From Actinomycetes bacterium (GTDB lineage Bacteria; Actinomycetota; Actinomycetes; Actinomycetales; Micrococcaceae): a stretch of 64,000 bases of DNA. The notes below the pieces were generated by a model that searched no databases, was not told the DNA's origin, and saw only the letters and a list, made by a program, of their open reading frames with translations. Made by a program: the position numbers and the translations under genes. Within the stretch, counting starts at the first letter, position 1. Each line of letters starts with the position of its first letter. Shown one piece after another: positions 8,383 to 17,206 of the stretch. The stretch spans positions 28,671-92,670 of the forward strand of contig JAFAAV010000051.1 of NCBI GenBank assembly GCA_023426375.1. The letters are read 5' to 3'.

Positions 8383-9152
8383 CCAACTTCCCGGCCGTTG
8401 ACCTCCACGCCCACATCGACCCGACGATCACCCCTCGGGACCTGCTGAACCTCCGAGCCGTGATCTTCGCGGCAAGCCGAAGCCTCGCCGAGTCGCGTCT
8501 CGCCCTCGATCGCCAGCACCACGACCTGCTCGCGATCTGGGGTGTCGGCGTTCACCCAGGAGTGAAGACCGCACTCGACGGCTACGACCCCGAGGAGTTC
8601 GAGCGTCTGATCGCCCGCACCCCCTACGTCGGCGAAATCGGACTCGACGCAAAAGTCCCATCCCGCCTCGCCAAACAGCACGAGGTGTTGGCCTCGCTGC
8701 TCACGCAACTCCAAGCGAAGCCCCGACTCACGTCGATCCACAGCTACCGGGCAACCAACGAAGTCGTGGAGCATCTCGAACGCACCCCGATCACGGGCGC
8801 GATCCTGCACTGGTGGCTCGGCGATCGATCCACCACAAGGCGCGCGGTTGAACTCGGAGCCTACTTCTCGATCAACACCGCCACCCTGCGCCGAAGCGAC
8901 GCCATCGACCTCATCCCCACGGACCGTCTCCTCCTAGAAACAGACCATCCCGATGGGAACCGCAGCGGAGCCCGCCCGCATCAACCTGGCAACGTCAGCG
9001 ACGTCGAAGCAGCTCTCGCCAAGCAGCGCGGAGTCACCACCGCTCAGATCCGAGCCCACGCCTGGCGCAACCTCGCCACGCTTGTGAACACCACTGGGAC
9101 GAAGCCTCTGCTGCCACCCCGAGTCGCAGCAATCCTCGGGGCTATCGAGTAA
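8379..9152 (+). CDS. qatD: QatD: TatD-family metal-dependent hydrolase of the Qat antiphage system
   Basis: The product has 257 residues and a TatD-like amidohydrolase barrel. The metal-binding motifs appear in order: VDLHAHID (residues 7-14), GVHPGVK, VGEIGLDAKV, SIHSYRA, ILHWWLG and ETDHPDGN. TatD proteins are nucleases or hydrolases; in Qat the protein is the last component. It overlaps qatC by four bases (ATGA). The four-gene order and coupling are complete, so the locus looks functional. A helix-turn-helix gene converges on its end 24 bp later. Confidence 0.9.
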   Translation: MTNFPAVDLHAHIDPTITPRDLLNLRAVIFAASRSLAESRLALDRQHHDLLAIWGVGVHPGVKTALDGYDPEEFERLIARTPYVGEIGLDAKVPSRLAKQHEVLASLLTQLQAKPRLTSIHSYRATNEVVEHLERTPITGAILHWWLGDRSTTRRAVELGAYFSINTATLRRSDAIDLIPTDRLLLETDHPDGNRSGARPHQPGNVSDVEAALAKQRGVTTAQIRAHAWRNLATLVNTTGTKPLLPPRVAAILGAIE

Positions 9153-9176
9153 CACCCCCGACAGGGGCGCCGATAC

Positions 9177-9557
9177 TCACCGCACTCGCCCATGCGTGTC
9201 CCGAAGCTTCACACCCGCAGCGAGGAGCGCGACACGCACGGAACTGGGGTTGAATCCAAGGCGCGCGCCCACGCTCGCCAACGACTCACCCTGTTCGTAA
9301 CGGCGGCACATCTCAAGCACCAGCGCAGGAGAGGGCTTCTCTCGACGGAGCCGGACCCCTCGCTCGCGCAAATGGCTTGAGAGGCGTTCACGACTCACCC
9401 CCAGATCCGTCGCGATGGTCCGCAGGATCTCCCCACCCCGATACCTCCGCTCGGCCTCAAGCAGCATCGTTTCCGTCAAGCGCGTCACCGGGCGCGGCAG
9501 CTGCTCCTCCTGGCGAACCAACGAGTCCCGACGTCGAATCGCGTGATGCGACGACAC
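9177..9557 (-). CDS. Helix-turn-helix DNA-binding protein, paralogue of 17207-17650
   Basis: The product has 126 residues with two consecutive helix-turn-helix-like units: one around GEILRTIATDLGVSRERLSS and one around GESLASVGARLGFNPSSVR, linked by RLRREKPS. It closely resembles the protein at 17207-17650 over nearly its full length. Similarity in the same frame continues about nine codons upstream of the GTG used here (Asn-Leu-Ala-Pro-Ala-Leu), so the true start may be further upstream even though no start codon is obvious. Such proteins occur in mobile regions of actinobacteria; a role as element regulator is inferred. It converges on qatD. Confidence 0.7.
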   Translation of the reverse strand: MSSHHAIRRRDSLVRQEEQLPRPVTRLTETMLLEAERRYRGGEILRTIATDLGVSRERLSSHLRERGVRLRREKPSPALVLEMCRRYEQGESLASVGARLGFNPSSVRVALLAAGVKLRDTHGRVR

Positions 9558-9717
9558 GGCCCGCGTCAGCGCCGGGGCAAGGTTCTTTCGTTGTGGCTGG
9601 GGCTGGGGCTGGTGGTCAGGATGGTCTGGATCGCTTCGGCTGGCTGGAGGGTGGCCTCGTCATCGTCATTGTCCTCATCATCGATGACCGCCGTCTCGAC
9701 GGTCGCCCGGTTCGGCA

Positions 9718-10593
9718 TCAGACAGCGAATTCCCGATTCAGAACGGATTGATCCCATTCGACTACGAGGTGCGAGAGTTCCTGCGCCTCTTCGTATGGGA
9801 GCAGATGCCCTCGATCTGGGAAGATGTGGAAAGTTCCGGCCCGGATGCCGGTCGCCACGGCCGTGCATGCGGACGGTGGACTCAGCGGGTCGCGTTCCGC
9901 GCCGAGGAGCAGCGTGGGCGAGGTGAAGTGCGCTGCGAAATCCGCCACGGTGGTCGATGTTGACGCGATGAAGCCTTCGAGCACGACGTCGCGGGATGCG
10001 AATGCTCCTGCCTGCCGCAAGTGCTCGTCGCGTATCCATCTGCGGAGCGTGCGGTCCTGCGTGCTGGTCATCAGGCTGCCGCCGATTCCGGCGATGAGCT
10101 TGCTCGCAAGGAGACGGCGTCCGAGTTCTGGCGGGAGGTGTCGGGCAAGCGCGTAGTAGCTCCTCGCGGCCGCAGTCGCGATCCGTCTCGGTCCGGTGAG
10201 CGGCGGTTCGAGGATCGGGTTGATGAGCACTGTCCCATCGGGCGTGGTGCCCTGCGCGACAGCCGCACTGACGATGACGCTGCCGAAGGAGTGCCCGAGC
10301 AGCAGCTTCGTTTGCGGGAGCCGCTCTGCGAGCTCGCCCAGCCACGCGCCGTAGCCGACAGCATCGTGGGTTCCTTGAAGTGGGCTGGAGGCTCCTGCAC
10401 CGGGAAGGTCAGGGACAAGCACGCGATAGCCGTGCGAGGCTAGGGCGATCGCGAGGGGTTCCAGCCCGTAGTGGGTGCCGCGGAAGCCGTGCACCGCAAG
10501 CACGGCCGGTCCGTCCTCTGGCCCGTAGGTGTAGACCGTGGTCCGTGAGCCGCCTGCCTCAATGGGCAATGCGTCACTCTGCTCAAGCTGCAT
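9718..10593 (-). CDS. Alpha/beta-hydrolase fold protein
   Basis: The product has 291 residues. LAVHGFRGTHYG is the oxyanion-hole strand, LLLGHSFGSVIVS holds the nucleophile serine (GHSFG), ERDPLSPP the acid and DRGHLLPYEE the histidine, so the triad is complete. The ATG at 10593 is preceded by GGAGGCGTGCAGT, a strong ribosome site. It is the last gene of a five-gene operon and overlaps the glycosyltransferase end by 11 bases. An esterase or lipase acting on a lipid or glycolipid would fit its neighbours, but the substrate is unknown. About 160 bases without a gene separate it from the helix-turn-helix gene downstream. Confidence 0.85.
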   Translation of the reverse strand: MQLEQSDALPIEAGGSRTTVYTYGPEDGPAVLAVHGFRGTHYGLEPLAIALASHGYRVLVPDLPGAGASSPLQGTHDAVGYGAWLGELAERLPQTKLLLGHSFGSVIVSAAVAQGTTPDGTVLINPILEPPLTGPRRIATAAARSYYALARHLPPELGRRLLASKLIAGIGGSLMTSTQDRTLRRWIRDEHLRQAGAFASRDVVLEGFIASTSTTVADFAAHFTSPTLLLGAERDPLSPPSACTAVATGIRAGTFHIFPDRGHLLPYEEAQELSHLVVEWDQSVLNREFAV

Positions 10594-11797
10594 ACTGCAC
10601 GCCTCCGATTCGCTCGGCGTGATTCCGCTGCGCGTGAACCGCTTGCGCTTCGCGGTACAGCTCTTCGGCCTGAGCGGTGAGGCGACTCTGCGTGAACTTC
10701 TCTGAGGGCCTGTGGTGGGTTCCGTGCGGATACTCGTGCTGGACGAAGTGGCGGATGGTCTCAGCGAACGCGTCGATCGAATCATCCGCGGCGGTGTGGC
10801 GGAACTCGGCGGGAAGATCGTGGGCGATGCTCCGGTCGCGCAGGATCACCGGGGTGCCGACGGAGACGGCCTCGTAGACGGTCAGGCCCTGGGTCTCGTA
10901 TCCGACGGAGCTCTGCACGACGGCATCCGCATTCCGCATCGCCCACAGCACGCTCTGGTGGGCCACGGCTCCGAAGAACGTGACACAGTGGGAGATCTCG
11001 AGTTCCACCGTCTTCCGGCGGGCGCGGGCGAGATCACTCCCGGCGCCGTACACGTGAATGTCGGCATCGACGCCGGAGCGGGCGAAGGCCTCGAAGAAGT
11101 CGCCGATGCGCTTCTCCTGGCTGACTCGTCCGGGCCACAGCAGCACGGGACGGCTTCGAGGCGCGCGCGGTGTCTGGCGCACGATGCCGAGCAGCGCGTC
11201 GTCGACACCGGTCGGGAGGACATGGATCTCCGCATCGATGCCATACCCGTGCAGGCGCTGAGCGAAGTGGGTGCTGGGCGCGACGATCACGTCGGCGCGA
11301 TCGGCGAAGGCGCGCGTGTAGTCGGCGATGCTGCGCACGTCCGCAACGTCGAGGAATCGCCGTTGCGCGAGGTACAGCAGTCGGAACACTGTGCGCGGGA
11401 AGGGGAGGATCGCGGGGAGCCCGACTTCGATGTTCGTGTGCATGGTATGCACGAGCGGCAGGCGATGTCGCGCTGCGAACCGGTAGCCGTTCCACGCTCC
11501 CCACACGTCGCCCTGCACGTGCACGCAATCGACGGGCGGCTTCTGCGCGAAGGCGAGATCAATCGCGTCGTCGAACCTGTTGCCCGCGAGGCTGAACGAG
11601 TGCTCGCCGACCTGGATGGCCCCGATCGAGACGTCGTCGGGGTGCGAGTACTTCGGCGACGGAGTGCGCTTGGACTTTGGCGCGCACACGGTGACCCTGT
11701 GTCCGAGTCGTTCGAGGTGCTGGCGCTGCAGCCCGAGCGAGACCTGCAGACCGCCGAGGGTTGCTGGGTGTTGGTCGCTGAAGAAGGCGATATGCAT
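10583..11797 (-). CDS. GT4-family glycosyltransferase, diacylglycerol glucosyltransferase-like
   Basis: The product has 404 residues with the two-domain GT-B fold. The N-terminus MHIAFFSDQHPATLGGLQVS carries the glycine-rich acceptor loop. The C-terminal domain has LLWPGRVSQEKRIGDFFEA and the nucleotide-sugar EX7E region near GYETQGLTVYEA. Spacing of these elements recalls 1,2-diacylglycerol alpha-glucosyltransferases, so a membrane glycolipid is a reasonable guess. The ATG at 11797 has AGGA ten bases upstream. It lies eight bases after the membrane protein gene and overlaps the hydrolase gene. Confidence 0.8.
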   Translation of the reverse strand: MHIAFFSDQHPATLGGLQVSLGLQRQHLERLGHRVTVCAPKSKRTPSPKYSHPDDVSIGAIQVGEHSFSLAGNRFDDAIDLAFAQKPPVDCVHVQGDVWGAWNGYRFAARHRLPLVHTMHTNIEVGLPAILPFPRTVFRLLYLAQRRFLDVADVRSIADYTRAFADRADVIVAPSTHFAQRLHGYGIDAEIHVLPTGVDDALLGIVRQTPRAPRSRPVLLWPGRVSQEKRIGDFFEAFARSGVDADIHVYGAGSDLARARRKTVELEISHCVTFFGAVAHQSVLWAMRNADAVVQSSVGYETQGLTVYEAVSVGTPVILRDRSIAHDLPAEFRHTAADDSIDAFAETIRHFVQHEYPHGTHHRPSEKFTQSRLTAQAEELYREAQAVHAQRNHAERIGGVQYAA

Positions 11798-11805
11798 GAC
11801 GGTTC

Positions 11806-12717
11806 CTAACTGTGCGAAAGATGACCGGCAGGGATCGGGGACGCCTGCGCGTGCTCGGAGGTGCGGTGCAGGCGGCTGACCCCGGCGACTCCAATGCAGG
11901 CGAGCGCGCCGCAGAGGATCAGCCCGAGGGCGGGCAGTAGGGTGAGTGCCGCTTCGCCGAGCACGGTGATGCCGACGACGGCTGCGGTGAGCGGGTCGAC
12001 GATGGTGAGCGCTGCGACGACGACCGGCACCGGGAAGAAGCGGTGCGAGCGCTGCAGCAGCACGTTCGCGACAATTCCTCCCACCGCTACCACGCCGAGT
12101 CCGAGCAGGATGTCGGGGGCTGTCAGGACGGGGATGAATCCGTCTCTGAGGACGAGGGTCACGATCGTCTTCAAGACGGTCGTGATGCTGCCGAACACCA
12201 TCGCTCCGATCACGAGCCCGGACAGGCGCGCTCCCGGATGCGAGGCCGTCCGCCCGAGGATCGCGGCGATGACCCCGAAGACGGTGAGCGCCAGGAGGAT
12301 CACCGCCGCCACGAGGAATTGCGTGTGCGGGTCGAGAGACGGGGTTCCGGTGGCAGGGTGGGTTCCCAGGATCGCGATGAATCCGAGGATGCCGATGATG
12401 CACAGCACCACGGAGGCAACGCCCGCGCGGGTCATCGCGACCCTGCCCGCGACGCCGCCGAATGCCGCCGAGGCGGCGAGGGCGACGACGCTCATCGACT
12501 GCACGGCGCTGACCGGAGCCAGCGCGAGCGCGATAAAGTTCGTCGACACAGCGACCCCCAGCAGGAGGAGTCCGAGCAGCCACCGCGGTGAGATGAGGAA
12601 CGTGCGCCACCGGCCGCCTGCCTGATAGACAGCCCGCGACTGCAGCTCGGACCCGCTCGCGAGCAGCACTGCGCCGCCGAATGCGACGGCGAGCCCGAGG
12701 AAGAACGTCGGGGTCAC
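11806..12717 (-). CDS. DMT/EamA-like multi-pass membrane protein
   Basis: The product has 303 residues, almost entirely hydrophobic, with nine or ten predicted transmembrane segments in two repeats, as in drug/metabolite transporters (EamA). It begins TPTFFLGLAVAFGGAVLLASG and ends with a short basic tail. The GTG start lies one base after the permease stop, so translation is likely coupled. Its position between an ABC transporter and a glycosyltransferase suggests movement of a lipid or lipid-linked sugar, which is inference; related actinobacterial proteins are generally uncharacterised. Confidence 0.7.
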   Translation of the reverse strand: MTPTFFLGLAVAFGGAVLLASGSELQSRAVYQAGGRWRTFLISPRWLLGLLLLGVAVSTNFIALALAPVSAVQSMSVVALAASAAFGGVAGRVAMTRAGVASVVLCIIGILGFIAILGTHPATGTPSLDPHTQFLVAAVILLALTVFGVIAAILGRTASHPGARLSGLVIGAMVFGSITTVLKTIVTLVLRDGFIPVLTAPDILLGLGVVAVGGIVANVLLQRSHRFFPVPVVVAALTIVDPLTAAVVGITVLGEAALTLLPALGLILCGALACIGVAGVSRLHRTSEHAQASPIPAGHLSHS

Positions 12718-12718
12718 G

Positions 12719-14062
12719 TCACTCGCCCCGTTCCGGGGCTTCGAGCACGCGCCCCAGCACAGGCCTGGTGACGGCGACCCCTGCGCGGATCAGCAGCAGG
12801 CCGAGCAGCAGAACGACGACGATCGCCGCGGTGAACAGCGGTGCGACCATGATCGCGATGGCGACGATGAAGGAGGTGACCGCGACCGACGCGATGGCGG
12901 CGCCGATTACGGCGGTGTTCGCCGGGGTGGTCACACGAAGCCGGCGCATCCGGTTGACGTCTGCCCGTGGCATCCCGATCCTGTCGAGTGCGACGTACAG
13001 CTCGCGATTCTCCAGGATGCCTGCGGTCTGAGTGATGGCCACCTGGCAGGCGACGACGATGAAGGAGACGGCGACGAGTGCGAGCAGCATCGTGCGGGCG
13101 TCGGAAAACATGAGCAGCTGGTCGCGCGTCATCACCTCACGGCTCGCGCTGCGGCTGATCGTGTCGAGATACCCCAGGAGGGAGGCGGCGGGGATAAGGA
13201 TGAAGGTCGCCAGTGCCAGCGTGGAGACGCTGCGCCACGCGGCACGCGGGTCGTCCTGGATGCCGCGCGCGGCAACCAACCGTGCCGGATCAGACGTGCG
13301 TGCTGCGACCCGTCGTGAGATCAGGGCGACGGCGAACGGGCCGACCACGCCGAGCACGGCCATCACCGCGAGTACGACCGCAGTGAGCGCGCCGAGCATC
13401 ACGATCACGCCCCAACTCGGGGACATCATCTGTGTCACGAGCACCGCCAGCCCGACCACGACGAGTGCGATCACGACACGGAACCAGCTCATCTTCGGGG
13501 CGTCCTGCCGGGTGCGCACCCCGAGCGGGGAGAGCACGACGCGGCGCAGCCCGAGCAGCGCGCTCAGGGCGGCGATGATCACCAGGGCGGGCGGGATCGC
13601 CACCATCAGCCACCAGGGCAGCCACAGTTCTGATGCCTGGAGCGGTTCGCCGTGGATGGACAGCAGGGAGAGCGCGTAGGGAAGCCCGGCGGAGCACGCG
13701 GTGCCGGCCAGCACACCGATCGCGGCGACGACGGTGACCTCGGCGACCGCGATCCGGCGCACCCGGCGGGCTGTGACGCCTAGCAGGCGGAGGGTCGCGA
13801 GCCGGTCATCGCGGCTGCGGGCGGCGAGCCTCGCGGTCGCGGTGCCGAGGGTGATGAGCGGCACCAGGAGCAACGCCACAAGGCCGAACGCGAGGACCTG
13901 GTAGCCGATCTCCTCGGTGGGCGCGTTCCAGAACGCGAACGCGAGCATGGCGACGGCGAAGGCCAGCACGGCGGTGACGCCGGAGGCGATGACCTGGAGC
14001 CCGGTGATCGTCGCCGAACCTCGGGTCGGACGGATGAGCAGGAGGACGGCGTGCGGGTTCAT
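12719..14062 (-). CDS. FtsX-like ABC transporter permease
   Basis: The product has 447 residues with about eight to ten hydrophobic segments arranged as two FtsX-like blocks. Near residue 100 is a conserved cytoplasmic stretch RDDRLATLRLLGVTARRV, which resembles the coupling-helix region of MacB/FtsX permeases. The ATG overlaps the upstream ATPase stop by four bases, making the pair a typical exporter. Substrates of such transporters include antimicrobial peptides and lipoproteins. The long periplasmic loop of MacB is absent, so a mechanotransmission role is less sure. Confidence 0.8.
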   Translation of the reverse strand: MNPHAVLLLIRPTRGSATITGLQVIASGVTAVLAFAVAMLAFAFWNAPTEEIGYQVLAFGLVALLLVPLITLGTATARLAARSRDDRLATLRLLGVTARRVRRIAVAEVTVVAAIGVLAGTACSAGLPYALSLLSIHGEPLQASELWLPWWLMVAIPPALVIIAALSALLGLRRVVLSPLGVRTRQDAPKMSWFRVVIALVVVGLAVLVTQMMSPSWGVIVMLGALTAVVLAVMAVLGVVGPFAVALISRRVAARTSDPARLVAARGIQDDPRAAWRSVSTLALATFILIPAASLLGYLDTISRSASREVMTRDQLLMFSDARTMLLALVAVSFIVVACQVAITQTAGILENRELYVALDRIGMPRADVNRMRRLRVTTPANTAVIGAAIASVAVTSFIVAIAIMVAPLFTAAIVVVLLLGLLLIRAGVAVTRPVLGRVLEAPERGE

Positions 14063-14790
14063 GCGTCCGCCTCGATGCGTCCGTCGCGCAGACGGATGAT
14101 CCGGTCGCAGCGGGACGCGACGTGTGCATCGTGCGTGACGATCAGCACGGCACGGTCCACTCCGCGGCCCGCATGGAGCAGCGCATCGAGCACCTCGTCT
14201 GCAGTGTGTGAATCGAGGGCACCGGTTGGTTCATCGGCGAAGATCAGGCTCGGGCCGGTGATGAGCGCGCGGGCGATCGCGACGCGTTGCGCCTGCCCGC
14301 CGGAGAGCTGCCCGATGCGGCGATCGTCGAGGCCGGCGAGCCCCAGGCGCGTCAGCTCCGCATCCGCTCGTTTCGCCGCTTCGGAACGCGGCGTGCCCGT
14401 GAGCAGCAGCGGAAGTGCGACGTTCTCCGCCGCGGTGAGCTCGGGCAAAAGCATGCCTTGCTGGAACACGAACCCGAAGCGCCTCAACCGGAACGACGAC
14501 CGCGCATCCTCCGAAAGTGCCGCGAGGTCGTCGTATCCGCTGCCATCAGGACGGTTCAGAATCACCGTGCCGGCATCGGCGGGGAGAATCCCGGCGAGCA
14601 CGTGCAGGAGTGTGGACTTCCCTGATCCGCTTGGCCCCATAATCGCGACAGACTCGCCGGCAATGACCGTGACATCCGCATCGAGCAGTGCCTGGGTCTG
14701 CCCGAATGATTTGCTTGCTCCCTCAGCCTGGAGCAGCCAGCGTGAAGCGATGTGCGCGCCTTGGGGGTCGCGACGGATGTCGGTGTTCAT
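14059..14790 (-). CDS. ABC transporter ATP-binding protein, MacB/LolD type
   Basis: The product has 243 residues with Walker A GPSGSGKST (about residue 54), Q-loop FVFQQGMLLPELT, signature LSGGQAQRV, Walker B LIFADEPTGALD and H-loop VTHD. Sequence motifs and length match the MacB/LolD group that pairs with FtsX-like permeases. The ATG at 14790 has GGAGAG nine bases upstream and is the first gene of the five-gene operon. It is divergent from the kinase/regulator pair, an arrangement common for antimicrobial-peptide detoxification modules, where the regulator switches on the transporter. Confidence 0.9.
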   Translation of the reverse strand: MNTDIRRDPQGAHIASRWLLQAEGASKSFGQTQALLDADVTVIAGESVAIMGPSGSGKSTLLHVLAGILPADAGTVILNRPDGSGYDDLAALSEDARSSFRLRRFGFVFQQGMLLPELTAAENVALPLLLTGTPRSEAAKRADAELTRLGLAGLDDRRIGQLSGGQAQRVAIARALITGPSLIFADEPTGALDSHTADEVLDALLHAGRGVDRAVLIVTHDAHVASRCDRIIRLRDGRIEADA

Positions 14791-15031
14791 CGTGGTGTCT
14801 CTCCAGCGTTCGTGGTGGTTTCAGCGGCGCTATTCACGCTAGAAATCAGCACCCATGGGTCGATACCAACCAGGGGTCGAACTCTGGTGCCACGGCGCCG
14901 ACCAACGTTCCACCCGTGGTTGGTGGTCGCGGCCGCGACGCCCCGATACCGTCAAAGTGCAGGCATCACCGAGAGCCGCGTCTGGTAGATGCTCGGGGAA
15001 CTACGAGACGATGGAGAAACGAGGAGGGATG
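14791..15031. promoter_or_regulatory. Divergent promoter region between ABC operon and two-component system
   Basis: This 241-base region must hold both promoters. A GGGTCGA heptamer is directly repeated at 14857-14863 and 14874-14880. An imperfect inverted repeat ACCAAC (14901-14906) and GTTGGT (14919-14924), with CCAC-CC-GTGG inside, follows. These are candidate sites for the response regulator at 16255-16950. No clear -10/-35 pair was assigned. Confidence 0.35.
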
Positions 15032-16258
15032 ATGACAGCCGACGCCGCGGTATCAGATGAGCCGGTTCTCCGACGCGCCCGCATCGTGCAGTGGTTCATC
15101 GATCGTCCGCGAATCGCTGACCTTCTCGTGATCCTCGCGTGCACCATCCCCACCGTGGTGGCCCTGACCATCGCCCCACCGCACCACACCTGGCTCGGTT
15201 ACGTGTGCGCAGCGGGGATCGCGGTCGCGTTCTGGTGGCGTCGCAGTCACCCACTCGTGGTGCTGCTCGTCGTGGTCGCGCTCGCGACGCTGAATCCGAT
15301 ATCCGCGAACGGCATGACGACGGCCTTCTTCGAGAGCTTCTTCGCCCTGTATGCACTCGCCAGGTACTCGCGCCTCCCGAAGACGATCATCGGCTACCTG
15401 CTAGGCGAAGGCACGATCTTCGCGACTGCCGGGCTCACGATGCTGATGGGGTTCCGGGAGGACTGGCCTATCGTCCTCCTCCAACCGGCTTCCCTCGTCG
15501 CACTCGCGCTGGGTTTCGCAGCACGGGCGAGCACGTCCCGTCGCCGCGCGATCGAAGAACTCGTCACGCTCCGCGAGGACCGCGCGGCCGCCGCCGAGCG
15601 CGCCCGTATCACCGCGGAGATGCATGATGTCGTCGCGCACTCGGTCACCGTGATGGTCGCCCTCGCCGGAGGCGCCGCCGCCGGGTGGGAGAAGCATCCC
15701 GAACGCGCACGCAACGCGCTGGACCAACTCGGCGACGTCGGCGCACACACCCTCGAAGAAATGCAACGCATCCTCCGAGTCCTCCGAGAGAACGACGCCG
15801 ACCTGGACCGGAACCTTGAATCCTCCGGCCACAACCTGCCATCCCTCGAAGAACTCATCGGCGTTTTCAAGACAGCCGGCCTACCGGTCGCTCTGATCAT
15901 CGAAGGCGAAGGCCCCCCTCACGACGATGCCCTCGCCGACCCGGCGCTGCAAACGACCGTGTATCGGATCGTCCAGGAGGCGCTCACTAATGCTCTTCGC
16001 CATGCGACCGACGCCACGTACGTGGAGGTGCGCATCACCCCCGATAGTGGGCGGGTCGTGGTGTCTGTGACCGACAACGGGCACGGCGCGAAACCAGGAC
16101 CGAGTGTCGGAGCAGGAGTTGGTCTCCGAGCCATGCGTGAGCGGGCGAGCGCGTTCGGCGGAGAGTTCTCCGCTGGCCCGATCCCCAGCCGCGAAGATGC
16201 TCCCGGCCCCGGGTGGCGCACCCGCGTGTCGATCCCGGTGCGAAAGCGAGCAGCATGA
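15032..16258 (+). CDS. NarL/DesK-type sensor histidine kinase
   Basis: The product has 408 residues. Four to six hydrophobic segments form the N-terminal membrane domain (to about residue 180). The phosphoacceptor region follows: ARITAEMHDVVAHSVTVMV with the HisKA_3 histidine. The ATPase domain has VQEALTNALRHA (N box) and DNGHGAKPGPSVGAGVGL (G boxes). The ATG at 15032 has GGAGG four bases upstream; ATGs at 15029 and 15011 are alternatives. It overlaps the response regulator gene by four bases. It is divergent from the ABC exporter operon and probably senses a ligand of that exporter. Confidence 0.85.
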   Translation: MTADAAVSDEPVLRRARIVQWFIDRPRIADLLVILACTIPTVVALTIAPPHHTWLGYVCAAGIAVAFWWRRSHPLVVLLVVVALATLNPISANGMTTAFFESFFALYALARYSRLPKTIIGYLLGEGTIFATAGLTMLMGFREDWPIVLLQPASLVALALGFAARASTSRRRAIEELVTLREDRAAAAERARITAEMHDVVAHSVTVMVALAGGAAAGWEKHPERARNALDQLGDVGAHTLEEMQRILRVLRENDADLDRNLESSGHNLPSLEELIGVFKTAGLPVALIIEGEGPPHDDALADPALQTTVYRIVQEALTNALRHATDATYVEVRITPDSGRVVVSVTDNGHGAKPGPSVGAGVGLRAMRERASAFGGEFSAGPIPSREDAPGPGWRTRVSIPVRKRAA

Positions 16259-16950
16259 CTGACCCGGTCCCCGAGAAGATTCGCGTCGTCGTCGTCGATG
16301 ACCAGCCGCTCGAACGTGCGGGGAACGCCCTCATCCTGGACTCGGACGATGAGATCGAAGTCATCGAAGAAGCAGGCAATGGTGTGGAGGCGATCGCGGC
16401 TGTCGCTCGCACACGGCCAGACATTGTGCTCATGGACGTCCGAATGCCAGTCATGGACGGGCTCGCCGCGACCCGCATCATCGCCGAGCAGCATCCCGGC
16501 GTAAGGGTCATCGTGCTCACGACGTTCGACCTGGACGAGTACGCATTCGGCAGCCTCAAGGCAGGTGCGAGCGCGTTCCTGCTGAAGAGCACCAGGCCGG
16601 CCGCGCTCATCGAGGCGGTCAAGACCGTCGCATCCGGTGCCGCTGTCGCGGCCCCGCGCCTGACCTCGAAGCTCATCGAGCACTACCTTCAACCGACCGA
16701 GCCGCAACGAGACGGTCGGGCGGGTGAGAAGAAGGAAGTACTGGACGTACTCAGCCCGAGGGAGCGGGAGATCTTCTGCTCGATCGTGCGAGGGCTCACC
16801 AACGCCGAGATCAGCGAAGAGCTGGTGCTCGCACCGTCGACCATCAAGTCCCATGTCAACTCGATCTTCGCGAAGCTCGGCCTCCGCGACCGCGTTCACG
16901 CCGTCATCCTCGGCTACGAACTCCGCCTCAACGCCAGCACGGGGAGCTGA
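16255..16950 (+). CDS. LuxR/NarL-family response regulator
   Basis: The product has 231 residues with a receiver domain: VVVVDDQ acidic pocket, phosphoacceptor D in VLMDVRMPVMDG, T in VLTTFDLDEY and K in FLLKSTRP. The C-terminal LuxR helix-turn-helix reads LSPREREIFCSIVRGLTNAE then STIKSHVNSIFAKLGLRDR. It pairs with the overlapping kinase and probably controls the divergent ABC operon. The receiver-to-HTH linker is somewhat long. Confidence in family is high; the target is inferred from layout. Confidence 0.9.
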   Translation: MTDPVPEKIRVVVVDDQPLERAGNALILDSDDEIEVIEEAGNGVEAIAAVARTRPDIVLMDVRMPVMDGLAATRIIAEQHPGVRVIVLTTFDLDEYAFGSLKAGASAFLLKSTRPAALIEAVKTVASGAAVAAPRLTSKLIEHYLQPTEPQRDGRAGEKKEVLDVLSPREREIFCSIVRGLTNAEISEELVLAPSTIKSHVNSIFAKLGLRDRVHAVILGYELRLNASTGS

Positions 16951-16980
16951 GGCTGCTCAGCCACTTCGAGCAGCGCCCCG

Positions 16981-17124
16981 TCAGCGGCGCCCGGAAAGGC
17001 GCGGAACCCCTGTGCTGAGCAGCATCGACAGCGGAAGCCGGTAGGTCGATCCATTGTGGTCGAACAGCAGGCCAGCGAGATCGCTGAGTACGACGCCGAG
17101 AGCCCGAAGTGGTCGTGCTGCGCT
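16981..17124 (-). other. Possible coding remnant without a start codon
   Basis: This stretch of 47 open codons, ending in TGA, reads like the C-terminus of a protein (ALGVVLSDLAGLLFDHNGST, then LPLSMLLSTGVPRLSGRR). It has a stop codon immediately upstream and no usable start. It sits between the response regulator and the helix-turn-helix gene, a place where insertion or deletion may have occurred. Chance open frames of this size are common at this GC content, so this is only a hint. Confidence 0.2.
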
Positions 17125-17206
17125 CTACGAAGCGCCAACGAGTGGTCCGCCCGGGCGCTGAAAATAGCTCCGCTCTCGGTCAGTTGAGCGGGGAGTGTCT
17201 TGCTGA

